This document shows, piece by piece, positions 41,927 through 50,658 of a DNA stretch of 64,000 nucleotides. A model generated the notes under the pieces. That model was not told where the DNA came from. It was given only the letters and a program-made list of their open reading frames with translations, and made no database searches. The number at the start of each line of letters is the position of its first letter. Within the stretch, counting starts at the first letter, position 1. The stretch is from NCBI RefSeq assembly GCF_001940235.1, contig NZ_MJIE01000001.1, positions 806,001-870,000 of the forward strand. Direction: 5' to 3'. Made by a program: the position numbers and the translations under genes. The DNA is from Hornefia porci (lineage in GTDB: Bacteria > Bacillota > Clostridia > Peptostreptococcales > Anaerovoracaceae).

Positions 41927-42391
41927 TTACTCGTTTTTTCCGTCTCCGGAAAGAAACTCCATAACGACAGCTTTAACATCATTTCCGTCCGCAAGACCTC
42001 TGACCTTGCCCATGACGGGTCCCATGAGTTTCCCCATGCTTTTCTTTGTTCTCTCAATGTTAAGAGCAGTCGCCGTTTCCTCAACGATTTCGCGGATCTT
42101 TTCCTTCGACAGCTGCTCGGGAATGTACTTCTTCAGAACCTCGATCTCTTTGTTATATGCCTCTGCCAGATCGCTCCTTCCGGCCTTTTCAAAATCAGCG
42201 AGGGCATCCTTGCGCATCTTGATCTGCTTCTGCAGGATTGCTACGACACCATTGTCATCCAGTTCTTCCCTCTCGTCTATCTCGTGCTGCTTGATCGCAG
42301 CCCGCGCCAGACTGATCGTGTTCTTCCGAACCTCATCGTGAGCCTTCATCGCTTCCTTGAAGTCGTTCATGAGTTCTTCTTTTAAGCCCAT
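41927..42391 (-). CDS. GatB/YqeY domain protein
   Basis: 154 residues, all helical. MGLKEELMNDFKEAMKAHDEVRKNTISLARAAIKQHEID and IPEQLSKEKIREIVEETA, then KSMGKLMGPVMGKVRGLADG with the family's MGKVMG motif. Resembles the tail domain of GatB; probably tRNA-related, in an operon with rpsU as in most Firmicutes. Confidence 0.94.
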   Translation of the reverse strand: MGLKEELMNDFKEAMKAHDEVRKNTISLARAAIKQHEIDEREELDDNGVVAILQKQIKMRKDALADFEKAGRSDLAEAYNKEIEVLKKYIPEQLSKEKIREIVEETATALNIERTKKSMGKLMGPVMGKVRGLADGNDVKAVVMEFLSGDGKNE

Positions 42392-42429
42392 TTATTTCAC
42401 CTCGATTCGTTGATAAACCGGCCTAAAAA

Positions 42430-42615
42430 CTAATATCTCTTACTCTTAGCCTTTTTTCTCGCGGCTTCAGACTTTTTCTTTCTCTTGACACTTGGCTTTT
42501 CATAATGCTCTCTTTTTCTGACTTCCGCCATGACGCCGTCTCTTGCGCAGGATCTCTTGAATCTCTTCAGAGCGCTTTCCAAGGTCTCGTTATCTCTGAC
42601 GATAACCTGTGCCAT
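42430..42615 (-). CDS. rpsU: 30S ribosomal protein S21
   Basis: 61 residues from ATG 42615 ([23 protein letters not shown]), AGGAGGTGAA upstream. C-terminal Lys/Arg-rich helix ([22 protein letters not shown]). The earlier ATG at 42663 has no support. Small subunit protein that assists initiation. Confidence 0.96.
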   Translation of the reverse strand: MAQVIVRDNETLESALKRFKRSCARDGVMAEVRKREHYEKPSVKRKKKSEAARKKAKSKRY

Positions 42616-42679
42616 ATTCCATTCACCTCCTGACCTGTTGAAATATTCGCCGTGGGCGATCAAAGCCTATAACAGATTG

Positions 42680-42708
42680 ATTATACTATTTTTGCGGTTG
42701 ATAGGCAA
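42680..42708 (-). promoter_or_regulatory. rpsU promoter
   Basis: Minus strand TTGCCT (42708-42703), 17-base spacer, TATAAT (42685-42680), about 60 bases before the rpsU start. Confidence 0.8.
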
Positions 42709-42817
42709 GTTTTTTTTAGCGCCGGTCGGGCCGCCTTTTGCAGCGCCGGGCGAACTGCCTTTTTCGGTACCGGCAGGACCGCCTGTGCGACCCCTCTGTG
42801 CAGCGCCTTCCGTCCCT

Positions 42818-43825
42818 TTATTTCTGTTTCCCGAAGGTCATTTCCGGGCCCCGGTAGTCCTCCAGTCCTTTAAAACTGTAGCCTCTGGCTTTGTAGTGCT
42901 TCAGGATTCCTTCCAGCGCCGCCGGCGTTCTCTTCATCGATGCGGAATCGTGCAGCACCACCACCGGTACCTTGAAGGACTTGATTGCCTCATCGATGGT
43001 CTTGATCCCGTATTTTGTCATCTCTGCAGAGGTGTATTTCACTCCCACCGCATCGTTGATCATGGCGTTGTAATCCATCTCGGTGTAGCCTCGCCGGTGC
43101 AGACGTTTCATAATCTCTTTTTCATCAGACGCAGAGATGAAATCATTGTTGCCGCCTCCGGGGAATCTCCAGTAGGACAATTTCTTTCCCGTGATTTTTT
43201 TCAGCAGCTTCTCTTCTTTATTAAAATCCTTTATATAAGAGTCCGCGCTCTTATATAACATGTTATAGTCTTTTTCATAGCAGTGGAGTCCCACCGTGTG
43301 ACCCTCTGCGATTTCCCGGCGGACCACATCCTGCTGGATCTCCGCGTTCTTTCCGACAACAAAGAACGTCGCTTTCGCGTTGTATTTCTTCAGGATCTTC
43401 AGAATACTTCCTGTGACAGTCTCATCCGGCCCGTCCTCAAAGGTCAGATAGATAGTTTTCGTGTACTCCGGTGCCTTCACCTGCACCTTTGCGGAGACAT
43501 CCTGTCCGCTCCGCGTCTTACAGTGAATTCTGCAGGTTCCGGCCCGCTTCGCGGTAATCGTTCCGTCCTTGCCGACATCCGCCACCGTTTTGTTGCTGGT
43601 GGAATAAGCGACCTTCACCGCTCTGCCCTTTTCTTTGTCGAACACGGTCTGCAGCGTCGCGGTATCCCCGATTTCCATGGAATAAGAGGTCTTCTTCAGC
43701 GAAAGAGTTCCCTCCCTGAGGAAAATCACGCCAAGAACAGCTCCCGTCAGGACAACGATCAAAAGGACGATCCCAAAGAACAGGACCCGCTGCTTCCTTA
43801 CCGTATTATGTTTTTTTTCACCCAT
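42818..43825 (-). CDS. Membrane-anchored polysaccharide deacetylase-like protein with altered active site
   Basis: 335 residues. N-terminal anchor ~13-36 (VLFFGIVLLIVVLTGAVLG); ~40-118 is a BIG2-like domain (MEIGDTATLQT ... AGTCRIHCKT); ~122-335 is the NodB fold: YLTFEDGPDE (E130-D131 where DD is usual), HCYEKD (H181, but Lys185 where the second metal His should be), RFPGGGNN (R220), DYNAMIND (D251), VVLHDS (H292-D293). So motif 1 base and motif 2 ligand are changed, while motifs 3-5 are kept. May be weakly active, changed in metal use, or a non-catalytic binder of peptidoglycan. Cell-surface, facing out. Confidence 0.82.
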   Translation of the reverse strand: MGEKKHNTVRKQRVLFFGIVLLIVVLTGAVLGVIFLREGTLSLKKTSYSMEIGDTATLQTVFDKEKGRAVKVAYSTSNKTVADVGKDGTITAKRAGTCRIHCKTRSGQDVSAKVQVKAPEYTKTIYLTFEDGPDETVTGSILKILKKYNAKATFFVVGKNAEIQQDVVRREIAEGHTVGLHCYEKDYNMLYKSADSYIKDFNKEEKLLKKITGKKLSYWRFPGGGNNDFISASDEKEIMKRLHRRGYTEMDYNAMINDAVGVKYTSAEMTKYGIKTIDEAIKSFKVPVVVLHDSASMKRTPAALEGILKHYKARGYSFKGLEDYRGPEMTFGKQK

Positions 43826-44086
43826 TTAATCCTCCACATCGATGCGGAACACATTGATCACATCCGCATCCGGGCAGCAGAACCGGATATCCCCGTCCTT
43901 TCCCCTGGGCAGCTCGCCGCCATATCTCAAAATGTCAATATACGGGAATGCCACGTGCATGACCATCGGACACAGCTTTCCCCGATCCGTATCGAAGTCA
44001 AACCGGTCGCCGATCTTATGGCCGTGATGGCATCCCATCGGACCCTTTTTGTCAATTAATGTCATTGTCACTTTTTTTCTGGACAT
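43826..44086 (-). CDS. TIGR04076 family protein
   Basis: 86 residues. Motifs GHKIGDRFDFDTDRGKLCPMVMH, FPYIDILRYGGELP and FCCPDADVINVFRIDV are typical of TIGR04076, a small Cys-containing family of unknown role widespread in anaerobes. The Cys pair CCPD may bind metal. Directly abuts the deacetylase gene (43825/43826). Confidence 0.82.
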   Translation of the reverse strand: MSRKKVTMTLIDKKGPMGCHHGHKIGDRFDFDTDRGKLCPMVMHVAFPYIDILRYGGELPRGKDGDIRFCCPDADVINVFRIDVED

Positions 44087-44117
44087 GAAACTCTTCCTTT
44101 CCGAACAGACCGCCGGA

Positions 44118-44459
44118 TCAGCCCGGTGGCCAGGTCATTTTGCGCTTTCCAAGGATATGGAAATGCAGGTGCTTTACTGTCTGAAAAGCGTCTTCACCGT
44201 TGTTGATGACTACGCGATAACCGTTTTCCAGTCCAAGGTCAGCGGCGATTTCCGGGATCTTCAGCATGATGTCCGCAATCAGGCCGCGGTCCTCCTCCTT
44301 CAGATCATCCAGACACGCGATATGCTTTTTCGGAACCACCAGAACATGAACCGGCGCCTGCGGCTCCAGGTCATGGAAGCAGATGATTTTATCGTCTTCA
44401 TACGCCGTGTCTGACGGAATCTCATGATTTGCGATTCCGCAGAAAATGCAGTCAGCCAT
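44118..44459 (-). CDS. HIT family nucleotide hydrolase
   Basis: 113 residues from ATG 44459 (MADCIFCGIANHEIPSD). Histidine triad HLHFHILG near the C-terminus, CxxC at the N-terminus (CIFCG) and HVLVVPKKHI as usual for HINT-like proteins. Hydrolyses nucleoside phosphoramidates or dinucleotides. GGAG box upstream; overlaps mtaB by 8 bases. Confidence 0.94.
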   Translation of the reverse strand: MADCIFCGIANHEIPSDTAYEDDKIICFHDLEPQAPVHVLVVPKKHIACLDDLKEEDRGLIADIMLKIPEIAADLGLENGYRVVINNGEDAFQTVKHLHFHILGKRKMTWPPG

Positions 44460-45774
44460 TATTCTCTCCTTTCCTCTCCTGCCCGGCGACCTCGCCAAGC
44501 ATTCCATCTTTATATTTTCTACAAAGCTTTACGTCGTAAAACCTGTCGAACGAAATATTCTGAGCCCGCGCATATACCTTGACATAATTGTCTGTATACC
44601 CGCTGACCATGCCGTCCTCCTCCTGCTCGAACAAAGTCTGCCTCAACTCGCCTGCGCTCCTCTCGAAGAACAGCTCCGCCTGCCGCTCCGCCGCTTCTGT
44701 CAGCACGCGGCTGCGGCGGGCCCGCACCTCTCCCGGAACCTGCGCGTCCATCCGGGCAGCCTTTGTTCCCTCACGGGCAGAATATTTGAAGACATGGACG
44801 CGACTGAATCCCGCCTCCGTCACCATACGCACGCTGTCCAGGAAATCCTCCTCCGTCTCCGACGGAAACCCCGTGATGATATCCGTAGTGATTCCGTAGC
44901 AGGGGTCAAACTCCCGCAGGACCTTTACAATCTCCAGATATTCGCTCCGGCTGTACCCCCGGTTCATCGCGGTCAGCACGTGATCCGACCCGCTCTGGAC
45001 AGAAAGGTGAAGATGATGGCAGAGCCTGTCATACCGCAGCAGACGCTGCACATACGTCCGGTCGATGACCGTGGGCTCCAGCGAGCTGAGCCGTATCCGG
45101 AAGTCTCCCTCCAGGCTGTTCAGTCTTCCGAGCAGCCCGTCGATCTCAAGACCGCCGCGGTCCGCACCGTAAAGCGCGGTATTGATTCCGGTCAGAACAA
45201 TCTCCCGATACCCGCGGTCCAGAAGTCCCCGGACCTCTTTTTCAATCTCCGCCGCTCCGCGGCTGCGGACATTTCCTCTCGCATAGGGAATGACACAGTA
45301 AGAGCAGAAGCGGTTACACCCCTCCTGGATTTTCACGAAGGCCCGGCTCCTGGATTCCATCGCCTCGATGACTCCCAGATCTTCATACCGGACCAGCTCC
45401 TCGTAGGAGCGGACCGCCACAGCGCCTCTGTGATTTCTCATATACTCTTCAATCATCGGAAGCAGGCGGCTCTTCTCATCGGTTCCGGCGACAATCTCCA
45501 CGCCTTCGATCGCCGCAACCTCCTCCGGCTTCATCTGCGCATAGCACCCGGTTACAGCGATCACCGCTTCCGGATTGCGCTTCCTCGATCTGCGGATGAA
45601 CTGCCGGGATTTCCGGTCTGCCAGACTGGTCACCGTACAGGTGTTGATCACATATACGTCGGCCGCCTCGTCTTCATGCACAATCATATGACCCGCCCGG
45701 GAAAATTTTTCCCGCAGGGCCTCTGTCTCATACTGATTGACCTTGCAGCCCAGCGTATGGAACGCCACCCTCAT
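44452..45774 (-). CDS. mtaB: tRNA t6A37 methylthiotransferase MtaB
   Basis: About 440 residues from ATG 45774 ([20 protein letters not shown]), which overlaps prmA's stop (ATGA). N-terminal UPF0004 domain with Cys ligands (GCKVNQ, INTCTVT, VTGCYAQ), radical SAM CxxxCxxC in EGCNRFCSYCVIPYARG, then TRAM domain with GYTDNYVKVYA. Makes ms2t6A at tRNA position 37. CKVNQYE is the MtaB-type (not MiaB) signature. Confidence 0.94.
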   Translation of the reverse strand: MRVAFHTLGCKVNQYETEALREKFSRAGHMIVHEDEAADVYVINTCTVTSLADRKSRQFIRRSRKRNPEAVIAVTGCYAQMKPEEVAAIEGVEIVAGTDEKSRLLPMIEEYMRNHRGAVAVRSYEELVRYEDLGVIEAMESRSRAFVKIQEGCNRFCSYCVIPYARGNVRSRGAAEIEKEVRGLLDRGYREIVLTGINTALYGADRGGLEIDGLLGRLNSLEGDFRIRLSSLEPTVIDRTYVQRLLRYDRLCHHLHLSVQSGSDHVLTAMNRGYSRSEYLEIVKVLREFDPCYGITTDIITGFPSETEEDFLDSVRMVTEAGFSRVHVFKYSAREGTKAARMDAQVPGEVRARRSRVLTEAAERQAELFFERSAGELRQTLFEQEEDGMVSGYTDNYVKVYARAQNISFDRFYDVKLCRKYKDGMLGEVAGQERKGENNG

Positions 45775-46751
45775 CGCGCGCCGTCCTTCTCCGGAAGCCG
45801 AGCCGCGATGCAGCACCATTCTTCTTTGTCACAAATCCTGTCCACCGCAAATCCGGCGTCCCGCAGCTGTTTCACCACCATTTCCTTTTTTTCTGTCAGG
45901 ATTCCGGAGGTGATGAAAACTCCTCCCGGAGCGAGATGTGCCGGAATATCCGGAGTGATCATGCAGATCAGCTCCGCCATCAGGTTCGCCACCACCAGAT
46001 CCGCGGTGAAATCCACGCCCTCTGTGACGTCGCCGTAAGCCGCCCCGGCCGTCGAATCCACCCCGTTCTGCACCAGGTTCGCCTTCGCGACCTCTACCGC
46101 GGTTTCGTCAATATCGACGCCAAGAACCTCCGCCGCACCCAGCTTCGCCGCGGCGATGGAAAGGATTCCAGAACCGCAGCCCGCATCCAGAACACGCATT
46201 CCCGGTTTCACATACTCCTCAAGCATCTGAATGCACATGGCAGTCGTCTCATGGGTTCCGGTCCCGAACGCCATTCCGGGGTCAATCTCAATGACCGCCT
46301 CCGCATCCGCCAGCTCCGCCGGAAGGGGTTCCCATGTGGGACGGATCACAATCCTTTCCGATACCCTGAACGGATGGAAATACTCCTTCCACCGGTCTTT
46401 CCACAGGGAATCGTCCTGCTCTGTCACCGTCACCTCCAGACTGCCCAGATCCGCTCCGGGTCCGAACATTCCTTCCGCCGCCTCCGCGGCGAGTTCTCCG
46501 ATGGCCGTTCTGATTTCCCGTGCCTGCGAAGGATCCTCTGTGTAAACCGTAACGCGCGGCGTTTCCTTCATCCGCTCCGTGACCTCTCCGTCAATATAAT
46601 CCCATTCGTAGGATTCCTTTTTATCCATAATCTCCTGAATGTCACGGGGATCGCTCACCTCGGTATCTTCAATTCCGATGGACAAAAGCTTTCCGACTGC
46701 CGCTTCGATACCCGTTTCGGAGGTTTCAATGTCAATCTGATAATATTTCAT
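45771..46751 (-). CDS. prmA: Ribosomal protein L11 methyltransferase PrmA
   Basis: 326 residues. N-terminal recognition domain, then SAM-binding fold: [58 protein letters not shown] and [12 protein letters not shown] (NLxA in place of the NPP-type motif as usual for PrmA). Trimethylates L11. Operon partner mtaB downstream. Confidence 0.94.
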   Translation of the reverse strand: MKYYQIDIETSETGIEAAVGKLLSIGIEDTEVSDPRDIQEIMDKKESYEWDYIDGEVTERMKETPRVTVYTEDPSQAREIRTAIGELAAEAAEGMFGPGADLGSLEVTVTEQDDSLWKDRWKEYFHPFRVSERIVIRPTWEPLPAELADAEAVIEIDPGMAFGTGTHETTAMCIQMLEEYVKPGMRVLDAGCGSGILSIAAAKLGAAEVLGVDIDETAVEVAKANLVQNGVDSTAGAAYGDVTEGVDFTADLVVANLMAELICMITPDIPAHLAPGGVFITSGILTEKKEMVVKQLRDAGFAVDRICDKEEWCCIAARLPEKDGAR

Positions 46752-46875
46752 TTCTTCGCTCCTTCACGCAGAATTATACCATTTTCACCTTCCTGAGGCT
46801 ATATTTTTTTGAAAATCCTCGTAAACCGTCACAAAAAACCGCCGCACACGGGCTCTCGCCACACCCCTCTTCGTA

Positions 46876-46884
46876 TGGTATAAT
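46876..46884 (+). promoter_or_regulatory. Extended -10 promoter of the MerR gene
   Basis: TGGTATAAT (46876-46884) is an extended -10 box with no good -35. It lies about 40 bases upstream of the MerR-family start at 46925. Confidence 0.65.
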
Positions 46885-46924
46885 GATGGCTGAGCACGCA
46901 TTAATAACTTTCGGGAGGTTCTCG

Positions 46925-47755
46925 ATGCCAGATTCTAAATATTATTTCACCACCGGCGAGTTCGCCGCACTGTTCGGCGTCCCCAAACAGACTCTGTTCT
47001 ATTACGACGAGATCGATATCTTCAAGCCGGAGCGCGTCGGCGAAAACGGCTACCGCTACTATTCCTTCACACAGTTGGAAACCTTTGAAACCCTGCTGAT
47101 GCTCCGGGAGCTTTCGGTTCCGCTGAAGGACATCCGCCGTCACATGGAGCATCGCTCTCCGCAGGCGCTGATCGAGCTGATGAACAAATGGAGGGACGAG
47201 GTGGATCAGAAAATCCGCCGGCTGGAATTTGCCCGGGATTATATCGACGTCAAAGTCAGAACGACACAGGAAGGCATCCGCGCCGTCATGGACGAAGTCG
47301 TCGTTGAGGATCTCCCTCCTGCCCGCCTGATCACCTCGAACTATACCGGCAACGACGATGAAGCCAGCGTCGCCGAAGCCGTCAGCCGCCATTTCCGGCG
47401 TTACCGTGACCTCGGACTCGCCGGCAGCGTCGATGTCGGCGGAATCATCCCGATTTCTGATATCCGGGAGGATTCCTATTCTTACTCCCGCTTTTACAGC
47501 GTTCTCCCCCCAAACCGCATCCCGGGCGAGAGCAACAACCTGGAAACGCTCGATTACGGCGGCCGGTATCTATGCATTTACGGAAACCGGGGATATGGCG
47601 GCGTGCTTTCCATGTGCCACCGGCTCCTCGCATATATAAAAGAGAACCATCTGAAAACAGATGATTCTCTCTATGAGGATCTGATCCTCGACGATCTGTC
47701 CGTCGAAGGATATTATCATTATGTCGTCAAGCTTTCCGTGAAGCTTTCTCAATGA
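46925..47755 (+). CDS. MerR-family transcriptional regulator with effector-binding domain
   Basis: 276 residues from ATG 46925 ([33 protein letters not shown]), with GGGAGG upstream. Winged HTH ~6-75 ([22 protein letters not shown]), linking helix ~80-125, then a GyrI-like effector-binding domain ending ~275 ([22 protein letters not shown]). Belongs to the BmrR/multidrug class. Convergent with the MFS transporter gene and overlapping its 3' end by 29 bases; the MFS promoter has a MerR-type operator (see that entry), so the transporter is a likely target. Confidence 0.9.
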   Translation: MPDSKYYFTTGEFAALFGVPKQTLFYYDEIDIFKPERVGENGYRYYSFTQLETFETLLMLRELSVPLKDIRRHMEHRSPQALIELMNKWRDEVDQKIRRLEFARDYIDVKVRTTQEGIRAVMDEVVVEDLPPARLITSNYTGNDDEASVAEAVSRHFRRYRDLGLAGSVDVGGIIPISDIREDSYSYSRFYSVLPPNRIPGESNNLETLDYGGRYLCIYGNRGYGGVLSMCHRLLAYIKENHLKTDDSLYEDLILDDLSVEGYYHYVVKLSVKLSQ

Positions 47756-49181
47756 ACTTTCTGCCATATATATCCTCAAATTCCGCAAGGTCAACCGCCT
47801 CTCCCGCTCTCCGCCGTTCCAGCGCCTTCATGATGCGGGCAAACGATGCCTTGTTCACCGGATGTCTGGCAATGACCACCGCGACGACAACCATACACAC
47901 CCCCGGAATCAGAGTAAAGCTGTTGCTGATCCAGGTCAGTGCGGAGGCCGCCTGCCGGCTCGCCTCCTCATTGAAACGTGCCATCTGGAGAATCACGCCC
48001 AGCGCCTGCGATCCGACGGCCGTAGCCAGGGATTCCGACAGCGCCTGAAGGGAAATGACCTGCCCGGAATGCTTCTCACCCGACGCCAGCTCCTCCGCCT
48101 CACAGACGTCGTAAATCATCGACGGCATAAGCTGCCAGTAGCAGGTATTCCCGATGGAATAACAGAAACATACCAGGCAGCACGCGCCGAAGGAATCCAC
48201 GCCGATAAACCTCGAGGCAATCAGCAGGAGTCCCGTCATCCCCACGCCGCCGAGCAGCACCTTCTTTTTGTCGCTCCTGCTGCAGATCGTGGTGACAACG
48301 GGCGTCAACGCGATACCGGACGCCGTGATTACCAGCATGATCAGAGATATCTGACCCGCGGAGAGTCCCAGATTATAGGTGAAATAATAGACACGGTCTG
48401 ACGAAAACAGAGTGTTCGCCACCAGGTAGAGCAGACTTGCTCCGATGATATACTGAATCGGACGCAGCTGAATGATCTCCCCGTAATCACGGAACATCAC
48501 CCCAATTTCCTTCAGAGAAAACCGACTCTTGCGGTTCGGATCTTTCCTGAAATCCGGAACGTCAGTCTCATGAATTGTCAACGCACAGATCAGCAGCGCG
48601 GCGCCGCTGGAAACGCCGACGATGATTCCTGTCATGGACCAGGACATTTCCCGGGTTCTTCCCATATTCATCAAAAGATCCACCATCGCCGTAGGCAGTA
48701 CCATACCCAGCGCCATTCCGACCTGATTGAACACATAAGCGTAAGACCGCAGCACCGTCCGTTCATGGTAATCCTCCGTCAGATCGGATCCCCACGCCAT
48801 GTAAGGTACAAAGAACAGTGCGAAGGCCTGCCAGAACAGCAGCGTCATCACAAAGTAATAGACGAGCTTGACCGCATATCCGGCGTCGATCGCCGTAAAC
48901 AGCAGACTGGTCACGATGGCGACCGGAAACGCCGCCGCCATCAGAAACGGTTTTCTTTTTCCGTAGCGGGTCTCTGTGTTGTCCGACAGAAATCCGGTGA
49001 TGGGTCCGCAGATCACCTCCCACACTGATCCGATCGCGACGATTGCTCCGGCGGCAGCCGGCTGTATACCCGCCACCGATGTGAGAAAGAACAGCAGGAA
49101 GGTTCCCGCCATTGTATACATTGCGTTGTCCGCAACACCGCCGATCCCATAAGAAAGCTTGGTATGGAATCTCAGTTTCAT
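47727..49181 (-). CDS. MFS transporter, GPH (glycoside-pentoside-hexuronide) cation symporter type
   Basis: About 484 residues from ATG 49181 ([24 protein letters not shown]), 12 membrane helices. GPH signatures: KLSYGIGG at the start, [22 protein letters not shown] after helix 2, and [26 protein letters not shown]. Predicted sugar, glucuronide or related substrate symport with Na+ or H+; substrate cannot be told. A GGAGG box precedes the start. Probably under control of the MerR regulator encoded convergently. Confidence 0.9.
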   Translation of the reverse strand: MKLRFHTKLSYGIGGVADNAMYTMAGTFLLFFLTSVAGIQPAAAGAIVAIGSVWEVICGPITGFLSDNTETRYGKRKPFLMAAAFPVAIVTSLLFTAIDAGYAVKLVYYFVMTLLFWQAFALFFVPYMAWGSDLTEDYHERTVLRSYAYVFNQVGMALGMVLPTAMVDLLMNMGRTREMSWSMTGIIVGVSSGAALLICALTIHETDVPDFRKDPNRKSRFSLKEIGVMFRDYGEIIQLRPIQYIIGASLLYLVANTLFSSDRVYYFTYNLGLSAGQISLIMLVITASGIALTPVVTTICSRSDKKKVLLGGVGMTGLLLIASRFIGVDSFGACCLVCFCYSIGNTCYWQLMPSMIYDVCEAEELASGEKHSGQVISLQALSESLATAVGSQALGVILQMARFNEEASRQAASALTWISNSFTLIPGVCMVVVAVVIARHPVNKASFARIMKALERRRAGEAVDLAEFEDIYGRKFIEKASRKA

Positions 49182-49203
49182 AGTAAACACCTCCAATGAT
49201 TCT

Positions 49204-49234
49204 ATATTAATCTATACAGTTACTGTATAGTCAA
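49204..49234 (-). promoter_or_regulatory. MerR-type promoter/operator of the MFS transporter
   Basis: Minus strand TTGACT (49234-49229), 19-base spacer, TAATAT (49209-49204). The spacer is filled by the perfect palindrome CTATACAGT-T-ACTGTATAG (49212-49230). Overlong 19-bp spacer with a central dyad is the hallmark of promoters remodelled by MerR proteins. Confidence 0.85.
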
Positions 49235-49242
49235 GTATTTTT

Positions 49243-49269
49243 TCATAAAAACAAGAGGCTTCCGCCTCT
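49243..49269 (-). terminator. Intrinsic terminator of carD
   Basis: Minus strand AGAGGC-GGAA-GCCTCT followed by TGTTTTT; short 6-bp GC stem with a GNRA-like loop, 17 bases after the carD stop. Confidence 0.75.
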
Positions 49270-49285
49270 CTTCCTGTAATAACGT

Positions 49286-49807
49286 TTATTCTCTGGTCTC
49301 CTCAATCCGCAGACCCGTGCGCTTGCGGATATATGAAGAAACCTCTTCTCTTGGAATCTGCAGTGCGGCTGCGATTTCTCCAAACAAAAGATCCTCTGCC
49401 CGTTTCATGAATTTCCTGTCGATCTGTCCGAGATGACGGTTCTGCTTCACAGCCTCCTCCTTCTTCAGATGAATCGATTTGGTGAGTTCAACCAAGCCCT
49501 CACATTCATGGGTGTCGATGACTTCCTGATAATGCTTTGACAACTGCTGAATACTGCTGGACTTAAAAACCTCCGAGTGAATTTCCGGCATACTGTCGAT
49601 AAGCGCGTTTGCCTCATCCTCCGATATAATCGGACGCGTAAACACCTTGTTATTATCGATCGGCGCATAAATCGTGCCGGTCTGATATAACGGCTGCAGC
49701 ACATAATACTGTCTGTCATCATCCGGATCGAAAACTCCTGTTGAAACTGCATCCACTCTGCAGACGCCTGTAGCACCATACATAATCAGATCGCCTGCTT
49801 CATACAT
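49286..49807 (-). CDS. CarD-family RNA polymerase-binding regulator
   Basis: 173 residues from ATG 49807 (MYEAGDLIMYGATGVCRVDAV), GGAG box upstream. N-terminal Tudor-like RNAP interaction domain (~1-60: LQPLYQTGTIYAPIDN) and a helical C-terminal domain (~70-165: ALIDSMPEIHSEVFKSSS ... LLFGEIAAALQIPREEV). Stabilises open promoter complexes, acting as a global regulator in many Firmicutes. The longer start at 49846 is unsupported. Confidence 0.92.
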   Translation of the reverse strand: MYEAGDLIMYGATGVCRVDAVSTGVFDPDDDRQYYVLQPLYQTGTIYAPIDNNKVFTRPIISEDEANALIDSMPEIHSEVFKSSSIQQLSKHYQEVIDTHECEGLVELTKSIHLKKEEAVKQNRHLGQIDRKFMKRAEDLLFGEIAAALQIPREEVSSYIRKRTGLRIEETRE

Positions 49808-49870
49808 TGAGTCACTCCTCTCTGCGTATGTGTCACAATTTTCCAAAATTATTATACACTATTTCGCAGA

Positions 49871-49918
49871 AAAATGTAAGTCCTATTTCTGAATTTTCCC
49901 ATCATGGGTCAGTTACAT
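49871..49918 (-). terminator. Terminator-like hairpin after the 48-aa ORF
   Basis: Minus strand ATGTAA pairs with TTACAT around an inner CCCAT-G-ATGGG hairpin, followed by TTTTT. A few bases past the stop of the small ORF, which supports that ORF being transcribed. Confidence 0.5.
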
Positions 49919-49919
49919 T

Positions 49920-50066
49920 TTATTGGCGCTTGTCCTTCTCCTCAAGCTTATCCAGACATCGCACGGCATCAAGAGCCGCCCAGACATAAACCAACGCCGC
50001 TCCGCCGCGTGCCAGTTTCGCAGAAAAGCCCGACAGATCGAGCCAGTCTTCAAAGTTACCGAACAT
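49920..50066 (-). CDS. Small hypothetical protein (48 aa)
   Basis: ATG 50066 to TAA 49920. Begins MFGNFEDWLDLSGFSAKLARG, then a weakly hydrophobic helix AALVYVWAALDAVRCL and a charged tail ending KLEEKDKRQ. GC-rich between AT-rich flanks and followed by a terminator-like hairpin, both in favour; no clear ribosome binding site, which is against. Otherwise the 344-base gap 49,847-50,190 has no other gene; a TATAAT at 50150-50155 probably serves the next gene. Confidence 0.4.
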   Translation of the reverse strand: MFGNFEDWLDLSGFSAKLARGGAALVYVWAALDAVRCLDKLEEKDKRQ

Positions 50067-50190
50067 AAAAACATGAACAGACATGCATCAACAAATATAA
50101 TTAATGCATGTCTCAGCGAACTGGTTATTTCTTAATATCCGTGGTATTATATAATCAGAACTGTCAGATAGAGATTGGGAGGAAAAAGCT

Positions 50191-50568
50191 ATGGTTGACA
50201 AAAAAGTATACCAGCAGGCTTTCGAGGAAGCCCTGAAGGATCCGGACGTGAAGTCCAACGAAACAGACAATGCAGACGAGCAGATCCGTGCGGCGATGAT
50301 ACGCTACATGGAGAAGCAGAATGAGGAGGTCCGCCTGAAGGAGATCGGCGACTATATCCGGGAGCGAACCCTGGCGGAAGACGAGCTGCTCCCGAAGTCC
50401 TTTAAGGAGGCGAAGGCAGACAGGGCCGCGCTGGAGGAAGCTCAGGAGCGGGAGCGTGTCGAACGGGAGATGCGCAATTACTTCGAGAAGAAAGAAGAGG
50501 CCATCCGTCTCAGACGGATTCAGCTGTACATCAAAGAGCAGGCCGCCAAAGAAGAGTCCGGGAAATAG
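50191..50568 (+). CDS. Charged coiled-coil protein, unknown
   Basis: 125 residues with almost no hydrophobic core: 'EEALKDPDVKSNETDNADEQ', then long helices such as RYMEKQNEEVRLKEIGDYIRER and AREEAQ-type repeats ending KEQAAKEESGK. Two similar segments (MRYMEKQNEEVRLKEIGDYI and MRNYFEKKEEAIRLRRIQLYI) suggest an internal duplication. GGGAGG box 9 bases before ATG and TATAAT upstream. Strong terminator follows. Function unknown. Confidence 0.65.
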   Translation: MVDKKVYQQAFEEALKDPDVKSNETDNADEQIRAAMIRYMEKQNEEVRLKEIGDYIRERTLAEDELLPKSFKEAKADRAALEEAQERERVEREMRNYFEKKEEAIRLRRIQLYIKEQAAKEESGK

Positions 50569-50573
50569 CGCAG

Positions 50574-50623
50574 ACGCCGGAACACGCAGCGGTATATCAA
50601 CCGCTGCGACCCGGCGTTTTTTT
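50574..50623 (+). terminator. Two-part intrinsic terminator
   Basis: Outer ACGCCGG (50574-50580) with CCGGCGT (50611-50617) and inner GCAGCGGT (50586-50593) with ACCGCTGC (50600-50607), then seven Ts (50617-50623). Confidence 0.9.
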
Positions 50624-50658
50624 GTCCTGTTTTTTACACATCGGCGACGATGACAACC

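Noticed and set aside
42716..42820. Imperfect GCGCCGGNCGGGCCGCC repeats downstream of the deacetylase gene
   Set aside because: Too degenerate and short to call a repeat family; could be coincidental GC-rich spacer.
44446..46038. 530-codon plus-strand ORF antisense to mtaB and prmA
   Set aside because: Shadow ORF; low-complexity Arg/Leu/His composition without motifs.
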